This document shows positions 1 through 7,728 of a DNA stretch of 64,000 bases, in pieces. Positions within the stretch are counted from its first letter, which is position 1, and every line of letters begins with the position of its first letter. Under the pieces are notes generated by a model that did not search any database, was not told the DNA's origin, and saw only the letters and a program-made list of their open reading frames with translations. Source of the stretch: Streptomyces rapamycinicus NRRL 5491 (GTDB taxonomy: Bacteria > Actinomycetota > Actinomycetes > Streptomycetales > Streptomycetaceae); contig NZ_CP085193.1 in the NCBI RefSeq assembly GCF_024298965.1, positions 10,974,001 through 11,038,000 on the forward strand, written 5' to 3'. The position numbers and the translations under genes were made by a program.

Positions 1-1
1 C

Positions 2-166
2 GACCTCGGCGGCACGGTCACCGGTGAACACGGTGTGGGCCTGCTGAAACGGGACGGCTTGGAGCGGGAGCTCACCCCGGCCGTTCTGGACATGCACCGA
101 GCGGTCAAGACGGCCCTCGACCCGCACGGCATCCTCAACCCGGGCAAGGTCATCGCCCGTGGCTGA
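2..166 (+). CDS. FAD-linked oxidase, C-terminal end (partial)
   Basis: Only the last 54 codons are in the window; the gene enters from the left edge. The peptide carries the ending typical of the GlcD / D-lactate dehydrogenase family of FAD-binding oxidases: a TGEHGVG motif, then [12 protein letters not shown] close to the stop. In that family the His of GEHG lies at the flavin and substrate site. The enzymes oxidise 2-hydroxyacids such as glycolate or lactate; the exact substrate cannot be read from this fragment. The TGA at 164-166 overlaps a possible GTG for the next gene, so the two may be co-transcribed. Confidence 0.8.
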   Translation, partial: DLGGTVTGEHGVGLLKRDGLERELTPAVLDMHRAVKTALDPHGILNPGKVIARG

Positions 167-239
167 GCGCGTGGCGAGGGACGTCGCGGACCACGCACAC
201 CGGGCGACACCTGAAAACCCCGAGAGGCAAGAGACACCC

Positions 240-1046
240 ATGCCACACACCGACGTCCCCCAGCAGGTCAGCGGCCACGCCCGCGCACTGGACGGCACCC
301 TCCTCGCCTACCAGCGCCAGGGCACGGGAACGCCGCTGGTGCTCCTGGCGGGCCAGGCCAACAACCACCACTGGTGGGACGGCATACGGGCGGACTTCCA
401 CGCCACGCACTCCACCCTCACCATGGACTGGCGCGGCACGGGGGAGAGCGGAAAGCCCGACCACCCCTACGCGACGCGGGACTTCGCCGACGATGTGATC
501 GCCGTCCTCGACCATCTGGGCATCGAGTCGGCCGATCTGTACGGGACCTCCATGGGCGGACGGGTCGCCCAGTGGGCCGCCGCCCGCCACCCGGACCGGA
601 TCCGGCGGCTCGTCCTCGGCTGCACCTCACCCGGCGGGCCACGGGCGACGGAGCGCGACATGGCGGTACGGCGCTCCCTGGCCCAGACCGACGCGCGGGC
701 GGCGAGGGAGGCGCTGATCGACCTCATGTACACCCCGGCCTGGCGGTCCGGGCACCCGGGGCCGTATACGACCCTCGGCGATCCCGGCATGCCCCCGCAC
801 GCCCGGCGGCGCCATCTGGTGGCCAGCAATGAACACGACGCCTGGGACGTCCTCCCGCTGATCGCCGCGCCCACGCTGATCCTGCACGGAGCGGACGACC
901 GGCTCACCCCGGCGGCCAACGCACCGCTGCTCGCCTCCCGCGTCCCCCGGGCGCGGACGCATATTTTCGAGGGTGCCCGGCACGGCTACTTCGAGGAGTG
1001 CCGCCCGGAAGCGGGGGCGATCGTGTCGTCGTTCCTCACCGACTGA
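240..1046 (+). CDS. alpha/beta hydrolase
   Basis: A 268-residue alpha/beta-hydrolase-fold enzyme. The nucleophile elbow is GTSMGG with Ser104. The acid is in HGADDR (Asp219 or Asp220) and the base is His248 in ARHGYF, so the catalytic triad is complete. The N-terminal HxxWWDG region and the GTG triplet of the oxyanion loop are also typical. I chose the ATG at 240 because a GAGAGG-type Shine-Dalgarno lies just upstream at about 224-229. An in-frame GTG at 159 would add 27 residues of non-family sequence and overlap the previous stop. The substrate is unknown; lactonases, esterases and haloperoxidase-like enzymes share this fold. The 3' end overlaps the convergent MFS gene by 11 bases. Confidence 0.85.
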   Translation: MPHTDVPQQVSGHARALDGTLLAYQRQGTGTPLVLLAGQANNHHWWDGIRADFHATHSTLTMDWRGTGESGKPDHPYATRDFADDVIAVLDHLGIESADLYGTSMGGRVAQWAAARHPDRIRRLVLGCTSPGGPRATERDMAVRRSLAQTDARAAREALIDLMYTPAWRSGHPGPYTTLGDPGMPPHARRRHLVASNEHDAWDVLPLIAAPTLILHGADDRLTPAANAPLLASRVPRARTHIFEGARHGYFEECRPEAGAIVSSFLTD

Positions 1047-2370
1047 CAGGCCTTCGTGGGTGGGGGTCGGCGGTGCGCTCGTCCTGGCGTATCGCCGTGG
1101 TGGTGCCGCGGGGTGCGATGTGGGCGCGCAGGGACACCACCGTCAGCAGGGCCAGGGCCGTGCCCACGAGCGGCACCGTGAAGGCGGCGCTCGCGCCGAA
1201 GCCGTCCGCCAGCTGTCCGCCCGCCGTCACCGCAGCCGCCTGCCCCAGCGCGACCGCGCCGGTCAGCCAGGTGAACGCCTCCGTCCGGGAGGCGGCCGGG
1301 ACCAGCGCGTCCACCAGGGTGTACCCGGTGATCAGCGCCGGTGCGATGCACAGGCCCGCCAGCAGCCCCAGCCCGCCCAGCGGCAGCGGCGCGGACACCG
1401 CCCACAGCGTCGAGCAGATCAGCGTCAGCGCGGCGTAGGCGGTCAGCAGCCGCCGTCGGGGGGAGGTGCGCCAGGCGATGGCGCCGCAGGCCACGCCCGC
1501 GAGCATGTTGCCCGCCGCGAACACGCCGTACAGCACACCGTTCAGGCCCGGTTGACCCTGCTCCTGGGTGAAGGCGGTCAGGGCGACCTGCATCCCGCCG
1601 AAGACGGAGCCGATGCCCAGGAAGGCCACCGCCAGTACCCGTACGCCCGGCACGGACAGGGCCGAGGCGTGCTGCTCCCGCGTGTCCGCCCGCGCCGGGC
1701 TCGGCGGTGGCTCGGTACGGCGCCGGGCCGCGAAGAGCAGCCCGCCCACCAGCGTCAGCGCGGCCTCCGCGATCAGGCCGGAGGCCGGGTGCACGGCGGT
1801 GCTCAAGGCGGTGGCGAGCACCGGGCCGATGACGAAGGTGAGCTCGTCCGTCACGGACTCGAACGCGGCCGCGGTCGCCAGCAGCGGATGGCGTCCCGGG
1901 CGCGGCCCGGATCCGCCCGGCGCGCCGTCCCCGAGGGCGGTCGCCCAGCGGGCCCGCACCATGGGCCCCACCTGTGGGACGGAGGCGCCCGTGGGCACCG
2001 CGGTGGCGATCAGCGCCCACAGCGGCGCGTGGGCCAGTGCGAGCGCCGTCAGCAGGGCCGCGGCCGCCGCGTGGAGCAGTACGCCCGGCACCAGGACCGC
2101 GCGCTGCCCGTGGCGGTCGGCCAGTTTGCCGCTCCGGGGCGCGAACAGCGCCATGGAGACGCCGGTGACGGCCGCGACCGAACCGGCGACACCGTACGAC
2201 CCGGTGGTGTGGCGCAGCAGGAGCACGATGCTGATCGTCAGCATCGCGAACGGCTGCCGGGCGGCGAACCCGGGCAGCAGGAAGGTCCATGCGCCCGGGG
2301 TGCGCAGCAGTTGCCGGTAGCCGACGCGCGGTACGGGGGGAGGGGTGTCGCTGGAGACCGCGGATGCCAC
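1036..2370 (-). CDS. MFS transporter
   Basis: A 444-residue integral membrane protein of the major facilitator superfamily. It shows about twelve hydrophobic segments in two halves. The loop after helix 2 reads RSGKLADRHGQR, a form of the MFS loop 2-3 signature, with a weaker counterpart in the second half. Proteins of this type in Streptomyces usually export drugs or small metabolites using the proton gradient; the substrate is not predictable here. The GTG start at 2370 follows a GGAAAGG ribosome site about 8 bases upstream. It is convergent with the hydrolase and transcribed away from the thioesterase. Confidence 0.85.
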   Translation of the reverse strand: MASAVSSDTPPPVPRVGYRQLLRTPGAWTFLLPGFAARQPFAMLTISIVLLLRHTTGSYGVAGSVAAVTGVSMALFAPRSGKLADRHGQRAVLVPGVLLHAAAAALLTALALAHAPLWALIATAVPTGASVPQVGPMVRARWATALGDGAPGGSGPRPGRHPLLATAAAFESVTDELTFVIGPVLATALSTAVHPASGLIAEAALTLVGGLLFAARRRTEPPPSPARADTREQHASALSVPGVRVLAVAFLGIGSVFGGMQVALTAFTQEQGQPGLNGVLYGVFAAGNMLAGVACGAIAWRTSPRRRLLTAYAALTLICSTLWAVSAPLPLGGLGLLAGLCIAPALITGYTLVDALVPAASRTEAFTWLTGAVALGQAAAVTAGGQLADGFGASAAFTVPLVGTALALLTVVSLRAHIAPRGTTTAIRQDERTADPHPRRPVSR

Positions 2371-2520
2371 GGCCGACGCCTTTCCGCCGCCTGGTAGCGC
2401 ACCCGGGCCGGCGTGGCGGAGTGCGCCGAGAGCTGTCCTCTCGCGCTGGACCGGGGTAGATACCGGGTCCGCGCCGATCGGAGGGCTTGAAGGACCGCGG
2501 CCGCCGAGCGGTCGCGCCAG

Positions 2521-2595
2521 CTCTGCGTCAGGCAGAGTGGTTCGTTGCTTGCCGGCTCATCGTACAGGGGGAGCCGCCACCTCGCCGGTGGCGGC
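2521..2595 (-). terminator. hairpins downstream of the thioesterase gene
   Basis: Sixteen bases past the thioesterase stop is a perfect 9-bp stem (GCCGCCACC at 2573-2581, GGTGGCGGC at 2587-2595) with a 5-base loop. A weaker 6-bp hairpin follows at 2521-2537 (CTCTGC/GCAGAG). There is no T tract, as is common for Streptomyces terminators. This fills most of the 240-base gap between the thioesterase and the MFS gene; I see nothing else in that gap. Confidence 0.6.
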
Positions 2596-2610
2596 CTGTC
2601 ACGTGCGCGC

Positions 2611-3402
2611 TCAGGTGCCGGGCAGGGGCCGGACGGTGAGGATCTGCTGGGCGTGGCCGACCGGACCGCGCAGATCGTGCAGCACGGTGCTGGTGATGCC
2701 CTGGCCGGTACTGCCGAAGGTGACCGTGGTGTCCAGCCCGGTCCAGCGGCCCTCGGGCTGCCGGTGGAGGTGGATGGTCAGGTCGACGTTGGGGAACATC
2801 CAGGCCGTGGGCGACTGCCGTACGGCGATGCCGTTGGCGGTGTCCACGAGCGTGATGTACGAGGCCAGCGGGGTGCTGGTCTGCCCGGCCACCAGGGCGA
2901 GCGGGGTGGAGACCCAGACGCTCGCGCGGCCCGGCTCGCGCGGCGCGAGCGGCCGGGAGTCCAGGGAGGCGATGTATCCGCCGGGCCACAGCGAGCCCAT
3001 CGCCCAGGGGTCGAGCTTCTCGGGAGGGGTGAGCCGGTCCCCGGCGCCACCGGCCACGGACGCGGTGTCCACTTCGGCGAGGAGCCAGGCGCGCGCCCGG
3101 ACCACGGGACGGTCGGCGATGAGCACCACGGCCTCGAGGAGTTCGATGGTGCGGCCGGGCCGGATGGTCTCCACCCGGATCTCGCACTCGTCGAGGGCGA
3201 GGCGTCCCAGGATGTCGAAGCTGATCCGGCTGAGCAGCAGCCCGGTGTGCGGACGGGTGGCGAGGTGGCGCTCGACGGCGTGGACGATGAGCCCGCCGAG
3301 CGGGCTGAAATGCTGTTCGTCGGTGCTCCAGGCGCCGCTGACGTGGGCGGTGGGCTTGTAGCGGTGCTCGTCGATCGGCTCGTAGTAACTATCGGTCGTC
3401 AA
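2611..3402 (-). CDS. TesB-like acyl-CoA thioesterase family protein
   Basis: A 263-residue protein that resembles the two-hotdog thioesterase family (TesB / 4HBT_3). The N-terminal half has an LGGLIVHAVERHL helix followed by the S-F-D strand and a RPGRTIELLEA strand, as in acyl-CoA thioesterases. The second half repeats the strand pattern (TSTPLASYITLVDTANG, VDLTIHLHRQPEG). The expected activity is hydrolysis of acyl-CoA thioesters in the cytoplasm; chain specificity is unknown. The start is TTG at 3402, chosen because GAGGAG lies 9 bases upstream. It shares its promoter region, with two palindromes, with the divergent YceI gene. Confidence 0.75.
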   Translation of the reverse strand: MTTDSYYEPIDEHRYKPTAHVSGAWSTDEQHFSPLGGLIVHAVERHLATRPHTGLLLSRISFDILGRLALDECEIRVETIRPGRTIELLEAVVLIADRPVVRARAWLLAEVDTASVAGGAGDRLTPPEKLDPWAMGSLWPGGYIASLDSRPLAPREPGRASVWVSTPLALVAGQTSTPLASYITLVDTANGIAVRQSPTAWMFPNVDLTIHLHRQPEGRWTGLDTTVTFGSTGQGITSTVLHDLRGPVGHAQQILTVRPLPGT

Positions 3403-3438
3403 CGGGGGCTTCTCCTCGGGGGGAACATCGCAGACACT

Positions 3439-3473
3439 TACTCAAGATCCTTGAGTATCTGCTCTTGATCAAG
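3439..3473. promoter_or_regulatory. twin palindromic operators in the thioesterase/yceI intergenic region
   Basis: Two related palindromes lie side by side between divergent genes. The first is TACTCAAG-ATC-CTTGAGTA at 3439-3457 (perfect 8-bp arms, 3-base spacer). The second is CTTGATCAAG at 3464-3473 (perfect, 10 bp). Both contain CTTGA/TCAAG halves, a shape common for MarR-type regulators. No MarR gene is in the window, so the regulator is unknown. The nearby HxlR protein is an alternative candidate, but its own operator looks different. Confidence 0.6.
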
Positions 3474-3512
3474 GGTTGCGTCATCCCCTAAGTTGAAATA
3501 ACAACAGGTGGC

Positions 3513-4169
3513 ATGAACCTGTTCAGCCGCAGTACCGCCCGCCGCGCGATCACCAGCGCCGCACCGGCGGCCCCCACTACGCGGGCGACGTCCGGCGCCG
3601 TCGCTCTGCCGGACCCCGGCCTCGCGGCTCTCACCGGAGAGTGGATCGTCGACCCGGCGCACAGCCGGATCGGTTTCTCCGTCCGGCACGCCATGGTGAG
3701 CACGGTGCGTGGCGCCTTCACCGAGTTCGAGAGCCGACTCTACTTCGACGGCCGCGACCCGCGCCGTTCCCGGGCCGAGGTCCTGCTGTCCACCGCAAGT
3801 GTCCAGACCGGTGTCGAGCAGCGCGACGACCACTTGATGGGCCGGGACTTCCTGGACGCCCGGAATTTCCCGCACATCCGGTTCATCAGCACCGCCGTTG
3901 AGGTCGCGGGCCCGGACGTCTACCGCATGGCCGGGGACCTCACGATCAGAGATGTCACCCGCCCCGTCGTCCTGGAGCTCACCTACATCGGACATGTCAC
4001 GGACCCCTTCGGCTACCAGCGGGCGGGCTTCGACGGCACGACCACCATCAACCGCTCCGAATGGGGGCTGACCTACAACGCCAGGCTGGCCGAGGGCGGC
4101 GCCCTGGTGAGTGAGAAGGTCCGCCTCCAGTTCGACATCGCCGCCATCCGCACCGTCCCCACCGCCTGA
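3513..4169 (+). CDS. YceI family protein (polyisoprenoid-binding lipocalin-like)
   Basis: A 218-residue protein. From residue 44 it has the YceI signature: W-x-V/I-D-P-A-H-S, then IGFSVRHAMVSTVRGAF, and later FPHIRF, MAGDLTIRDVTRPV and a C-terminal MVSEKVRLQFDIAA-like strand. YceI proteins form a lipocalin-like barrel that binds polyisoprenoid lipids. The role in Streptomyces is poorly known, though the genes are often induced by stress. The first 40 residues are low-complexity and not part of the family, and no clear signal peptide is seen. The ATG follows CAGGTGG closely. The gene is divergent from the thioesterase and the operator pair lies between them. Confidence 0.85.
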   Translation: MNLFSRSTARRAITSAAPAAPTTRATSGAVALPDPGLAALTGEWIVDPAHSRIGFSVRHAMVSTVRGAFTEFESRLYFDGRDPRRSRAEVLLSTASVQTGVEQRDDHLMGRDFLDARNFPHIRFISTAVEVAGPDVYRMAGDLTIRDVTRPVVLELTYIGHVTDPFGYQRAGFDGTTTINRSEWGLTYNARLAEGGALVSEKVRLQFDIAAIRTVPTA

Positions 4170-4184
4170 CAGGGCCCGGCCCGG

Positions 4185-4214
4185 GGCGCCCTCTCGTTCT
4201 GCGAGGAGGGTGCC
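4185..4214. terminator. bidirectional hairpin between yceI-like and hxlR-like genes
   Basis: An imperfect 12-bp stem (GGCGCCCTCTCG paired with CGAGGAGGGTGCC, one bulge and one G-T pair) with a 4-5 base loop. It lies between two convergent genes, where a shared terminator is expected. Confidence 0.5.
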
Positions 4215-4255
4215 GAGGGGGGGCCGGGCGGCGACCGGCAGGGGAACCGGCGCCG

Positions 4256-4636
4256 TCACGTCGGCTTCGCGGCCGCGGCCGTGGTGGTGAGATCCAGATT
4301 GTCCTCCACCCACAGACGCAGATTCCTGAGCGGGACGGACGCGCTGTGGCCCAGGGAGGAGAGCTCGTACTCCACATGGAGCGGAACTGCCGGGTAGACG
4401 GTCCGCTCCACCAGCCCGGCGTCCTCGAGACGCCGCAGTGTCTGGGTGAGCACCTTGGGGCTGACCCCCTGAAGCCGGCGCTGCAGCGCGCCGAACCGGA
4501 GGGGGCCGTCCTCCAGGGCGCCGATGGCCAGCGCCGACCATTTGTTCGCCAGCAGGTCCAGCATGGCGCGGCACGGGCACTGCGCCTCGTACACATCATG
4601 ATGGGCGTGCTGGCCCGTGTGGCATCGCGTACTCAT
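4256..4636 (-). CDS. HxlR family transcriptional regulator
   Basis: A 126-residue winged-helix protein of the HxlR/DUF24 family. It has the CP-C-R motif near the N-terminus (CPCRAMLDLLANKW), the helix-turn-helix in LRFGALQRRLQGVSPKVLTQTLRRLEDAGLV, and the wing YPAVPLHVEYELSSLG. The Cys in the N-terminal helix is the redox- or quinone-sensing position in YodB and HypR relatives. It is divergent from a quinone oxidoreductase, the usual HxlR target, and a symmetric operator sits between them. It therefore probably represses itself and that gene until oxidant or quinone stress (inference from context). Confidence 0.9.
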   Translation of the reverse strand: MSTRCHTGQHAHHDVYEAQCPCRAMLDLLANKWSALAIGALEDGPLRFGALQRRLQGVSPKVLTQTLRRLEDAGLVERTVYPAVPLHVEYELSSLGHSASVPLRNLRLWVEDNLDLTTTAAAAKPT

Positions 4637-4663
4637 GGAGGAAACCTTCCGGGCCGCTTCGTA

Positions 4664-4678
4664 CTACCTAAAAGGTAG
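4664..4678. promoter_or_regulatory. probable HxlR operator
   Basis: A perfect inverted repeat CTACCT-AAA-AGGTAG. It is 28 bases upstream of the hxlR-type start and about 95 bases upstream of the oxidoreductase start, inside the divergent promoter. Its size and A-rich centre fit HxlR-family sites such as those of YodB. Confidence 0.65.
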
Positions 4679-4772
4679 CAGTGTCCCTTGTGGGTAACCA
4701 GGTCCCCGAGGTTAGCGTGCGAGCGCGTCCGGAGAGCGGGCGTGAGGATACGGATGAGCTCAGGAGGCACAC

Positions 4773-5741
4773 GTGGCCAGGTCCATGATGCGTGCGGTGG
4801 TACAGGACGCGCCCGGCGGCCCGGAGGTGCTGCGCGTCGCGGAGGTCGCGCGGCCGGAACCGCTGCCCACCGAGGTGCTGGTGCGGGTGCACGCCGCCGG
4901 AGTCAACCCGGTCGACTGGAAGACCCGTCAGGGCGCCGGTATGGCGGGCGTGCTGGGCGAGCCGCCGTTCACCCTGGGCTGGGACGTCTCGGGTGTGGTC
5001 GAGGAAGTCGGGTTCGGGGTGACCACGCTGGCCCCCGGCGACGAGGTGTACGGGATGCCGTGGTTCCCCCGTCAGGCGGGTGGCTACGCGGAGTTCGTGA
5101 CGGCCCCCTCCCGTCAATTCGCCAGTAAGCCCGCCACGTTGAGCCATGAGGCGGCGGCCGCCGTGCCGCTGGCGGCGCTGACGGCCTGGCAGATCCTGGT
5201 GGACACGGCCAAGGTGGAGGCCGGTCAGCGGGTTCTGGTGCACGCCGCCGCCGGTGGCGTCGGGCACTTCGCCGTCCAGTTCGCACGGCATCTGGGGGCG
5301 ACCGTCGTGGGGACCGCCCGGAAGAGCCGCCACGAGTGGCTCGGCCGGCTCGGAGCGGCGGAGCTGATCGACTACACCGAGCAGCGCTTCGAGGACGCGG
5401 TCGAGGACGTCGATGTGGTGATCGACCTGCTGGGAGAGGAGCACGGCGCCACCAGCACCCGTTCCCTGGAGGTGCTCAAGAAGGGGGGACTGCTGGTCGC
5501 CGTCCCCGGTGGCGTCAGCCCCGAGCTGCGGGAGGCCGCGGACGCCCGCGCCGTGCGCACCAGCCCCTTCCTCGTCGAGCCGGACGGCGCCGCCCTGACC
5601 ACCATCGCCGGGCTGATCGACCAGGGCGCGGTCGAGGTCGCGGTCGAGGACGTCTTCCCGCTGGAGGAGGCCGCCCGCGCCCACCGCCAGGGGGAGGACG
5701 GCCACACCCGCGGCAAGCTGGTGCTCCGCACCGGCGTCTGA
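4773..5741 (+). CDS. NADP-dependent quinone oxidoreductase (zinc-less MDR family)
   Basis: A 322-residue medium-chain dehydrogenase/reductase. It has the QOR hallmarks HAAGVNPVDWKTR, GWDVSGVVEEVG and PGDEVYGM. The nucleotide-binding segment [20 protein letters not shown] starts near residue 157, and a helix ending RGKLVLRTG closes the protein. Zinc ligands of alcohol dehydrogenases are missing, as in quinone reductases. It probably reduces quinones or enals in the cytoplasm with NADPH. The GTG start at 4773 is preceded by AGGAGG at 4762-4767. It is likely controlled by the divergent HxlR protein and is followed in the same direction by the NIPSNAP gene. Confidence 0.85.
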   Translation: MARSMMRAVVQDAPGGPEVLRVAEVARPEPLPTEVLVRVHAAGVNPVDWKTRQGAGMAGVLGEPPFTLGWDVSGVVEEVGFGVTTLAPGDEVYGMPWFPRQAGGYAEFVTAPSRQFASKPATLSHEAAAAVPLAALTAWQILVDTAKVEAGQRVLVHAAAGGVGHFAVQFARHLGATVVGTARKSRHEWLGRLGAAELIDYTEQRFEDAVEDVDVVIDLLGEEHGATSTRSLEVLKKGGLLVAVPGGVSPELREAADARAVRTSPFLVEPDGAALTTIAGLIDQGAVEVAVEDVFPLEEAARAHRQGEDGHTRGKLVLRTGV

Positions 5742-5826
5742 CCGCCCCCGGCCCCCGGCCGACGCCAGACGCCGGACGCCCGGGGCCACTTCGCACCACC
5801 CGTCACACCAGCCCGAGGAGACGCGC

Positions 5827-6147
5827 ATGTTCTATGAGATCCGCCGCTACCAGACCAGGCCCGGCCGCCGGGAGGAATGGGTCAGCTTCATGGAGGAGGT
5901 GGTGATCCCCTTCCAGACGTCGCAGGGGATGAACGTCATCGCCTCGTTCATCGACGAGGAGGACCCCGACGGCTATGTGTGGATGCGGCGCTTCGCCGAC
6001 GAGGCGGAGCGCGGGCGGCTCTACGAGGCCGTCTACCAGAGCGAGCGGTGGCGGCAGGAGCTCGGCCCCCGGGTCGACGAACTGCTGTTCCGGGAGAAGA
6101 TCCAGGTCACGCGGGCCGTGCCCACACCCGCGTCCGGGCTTCGCTGA
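5827..6147 (+). CDS. NIPSNAP family protein
   Basis: A 106-residue alpha/beta-barrel protein of the NIPSNAP family, recognised by its start MFYEIRRYQTRPG, the central GMNVIASFIDEEDPDGYVWMRRF and YQSERWRQEL. These small dimeric barrels bind or convert small hydrophobic molecules, but no bacterial reaction is firmly assigned. The ATG is preceded by GAGGAGA at a good distance. It lies 85 bases behind the quinone oxidoreductase in the same direction and is probably co-transcribed with it. Confidence 0.85.
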   Translation: MFYEIRRYQTRPGRREEWVSFMEEVVIPFQTSQGMNVIASFIDEEDPDGYVWMRRFADEAERGRLYEAVYQSERWRQELGPRVDELLFREKIQVTRAVPTPASGLR

Positions 6148-6158
6148 CCGCGCCGGGG

Positions 6159-7514
6159 TCACCCGGAGGCGGTCCGGGCGGGGGCGGGCGCGGCGGCCTC
6201 CGCTCCGCCACGGCCGCCGCCCCGGCGGATGAAGTAGACGCCGGCGGTGGCGAGCAGCGAGGCCGCGGAGAGCGCGTAGAGGCCGCCGTTGGTGCTGCCC
6301 GTCGTCTCCTCCAGATAGCCGAAGAGGGTGGGGGAGACGAAGCCGCCCAGGTTGCCGAGGGAGTTGACGACGGCGAGCCCCGCGGCCGTGACCTTGAGGT
6401 CGAGCGTCGACTGGGCCAGCGGCCAGAAGAGGTTGGCGGCGCATTTGCTGCCGACGGCGGCCAGGGTGACGGCCGCGAGCCCGAACCACGGGGAGCCCAG
6501 GGTGGCGAGGAAGGTGCCGATGGCGGACAGCACCAGCACGATGGCGAGGTAGGGCCGACGGTCCGGCACCCGGTCGGTGTAGCGGCTCATCGTGTACATC
6601 GCGATGACCGCGCAGATCCACGGAACGGCCGTGAGCAGCCCGATCTGGAAGGACGAGAGCCCGCCGATGTCGTCCACCAGACTCGGCAGCCAGAAGGTGA
6701 TCGCGTATCCGGTGAGCGCCATGGCGAAGAACACGCCGGTCAGCAGCGCCACCTGAGGGTGGACCACCAGTCGCAGCCTGGACACCTGAGGCTCGCGGCT
6801 GCGCGCCTCGCGGTCCCGCTCGACCGCCGCGCTGAGGGCGGCCTTCTCCTCGCCGCTCAGCCAGCGGGCGTCCTGGATCCGCGAGACGAGGAAGAAGGCG
6901 GCGACGAGGCCCACGGTGATGGAGAGGCCGCCTTCCAGCGCGAACATCCAGCGCCAGCCGGCGAATCCGCCCAGGCCGTGCATTTCCAGCAGCGCGCCGC
7001 TGATGGGACCGGTGACGATGTAGGCGGTGGCCGAACCGCCGAGGAAGATGGCGCTGGCCCGGCCGCGCGCGGAGTCCGGCAGCCAGGTGGTGAGGTAGTA
7101 CATCACGCCGGGGAAGAACCCCGCCTCCGCGATGCCCAGCAGGAACCGCAGGGCGTAGAAGGAGGTGGCCCCCGTCATGAAGCACATGAGGACGGTCACC
7201 GCGCCCCAGCTGATCATGATCCGGGTGAGCCAGACGCGGGCGCCGAAGCGTTCCATGAGCATGTTGCTGGGGACTTCGAGCAGGGCGTAGCCGATGAAGA
7301 ACAGCCCGGCGCCGAGCCCGTAGGCCGCGCTTCCGATGCCGATGTCGGCCTTGAGGTCGTCCTGGACGAAGCCGACGTTGGTGCGGTCCATCTGGTTGAC
7401 CACGAGCATGATGACCAGGATGGGCATCACACGTCGCAGAAACTTGGTCACGGACCGTTGGACGAGCTCCGAGGAGGCGGCCGCGTCGCGGTCGGGGGCG
7501 GGGGGATTCACCAT
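6159..7514 (-). CDS. MFS transporter, anion:cation symporter type (glucarate permease-like)
   Basis: A protein of about 451 residues with twelve membrane segments, of the ACS branch of the MFS (GudP, tartrate and phthalate permeases). Typical marks are NQMDRTNVGF in the first helix region, GLGAGLFFIGYALLEVPSNM in helix 2 and the loop RFGARVWLTR. The start at 7514 (MVNPPAP) is chosen because GAGGAG lies about 6 bases upstream. The ATG at 7544 would place the start inside a palindromic operator. It is divergent from a glucarate dehydratase, so its likely cargo is D-glucarate, galactarate or a related sugar acid, driven by proton symport (inference from context). Confidence 0.85.
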   Translation of the reverse strand: MVNPPAPDRDAAASSELVQRSVTKFLRRVMPILVIMLVVNQMDRTNVGFVQDDLKADIGIGSAAYGLGAGLFFIGYALLEVPSNMLMERFGARVWLTRIMISWGAVTVLMCFMTGATSFYALRFLLGIAEAGFFPGVMYYLTTWLPDSARGRASAIFLGGSATAYIVTGPISGALLEMHGLGGFAGWRWMFALEGGLSITVGLVAAFFLVSRIQDARWLSGEEKAALSAAVERDREARSREPQVSRLRLVVHPQVALLTGVFFAMALTGYAITFWLPSLVDDIGGLSSFQIGLLTAVPWICAVIAMYTMSRYTDRVPDRRPYLAIVLVLSAIGTFLATLGSPWFGLAAVTLAAVGSKCAANLFWPLAQSTLDLKVTAAGLAVVNSLGNLGGFVSPTLFGYLEETTGSTNGGLYALSAASLLATAGVYFIRRGGGRGGAEAAAPAPARTASG

Positions 7515-7533
7515 GGCGGCGCTCCTCGCTTGG

Positions 7534-7719
7534 TTCATGTACATGAACCCACTGGGAGTGGGGTGCAGACCTTACGATCACCCGTTGCCCCGGTCAATGG
7601 TTCCGGAAGCAACAATTCCGCGCGGAATCGCATGGGTTGTGCTGGGTGTTTTGGCTGCTCGTCGGTGGGGCAGCCCCTTGGTAGGGTTCACACACCTACC
7701 ATCTGTTCAACCATATGAA
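7534..7719. promoter_or_regulatory. two TTCA-N6-TGAA sites between sugar-acid permease and dehydratase
   Basis: The divergent region holds two sites of the same form. The first, TTCA-TGTACA-TGAA (7534-7547), is the core of a perfect 18-bp palindrome at 7532-7549. The second is TTCA-ACCATA-TGAA (7706-7719), only 9 bases before the dehydratase ATG. Each lies next to one of the two divergent starts. That suggests one regulator controls both genes; GntR/FCD or IclR families are plausible. No such regulator gene is in the window. Confidence 0.55.
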
Positions 7720-7728
7720 TGGACGTCG

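Noticed and set aside
973..2397. Plus-strand 474-codon frame opposite the first MFS gene
   Set aside because: Shadow of the transporter with no recognisable domain and unlikely composition.
5877..7718. A 613-codon plus-strand frame opposite the glucarate-type permease
   Set aside because: The minus strand has a clear 12-helix transporter; the plus frame is Gly/Arg-rich shadow.
7336..7728. Upstream in-frame extension of the glucarate dehydratase by 131 codons
   Set aside because: It reads through the antisense of the permease gene and the operator region, and carries no family similarity.
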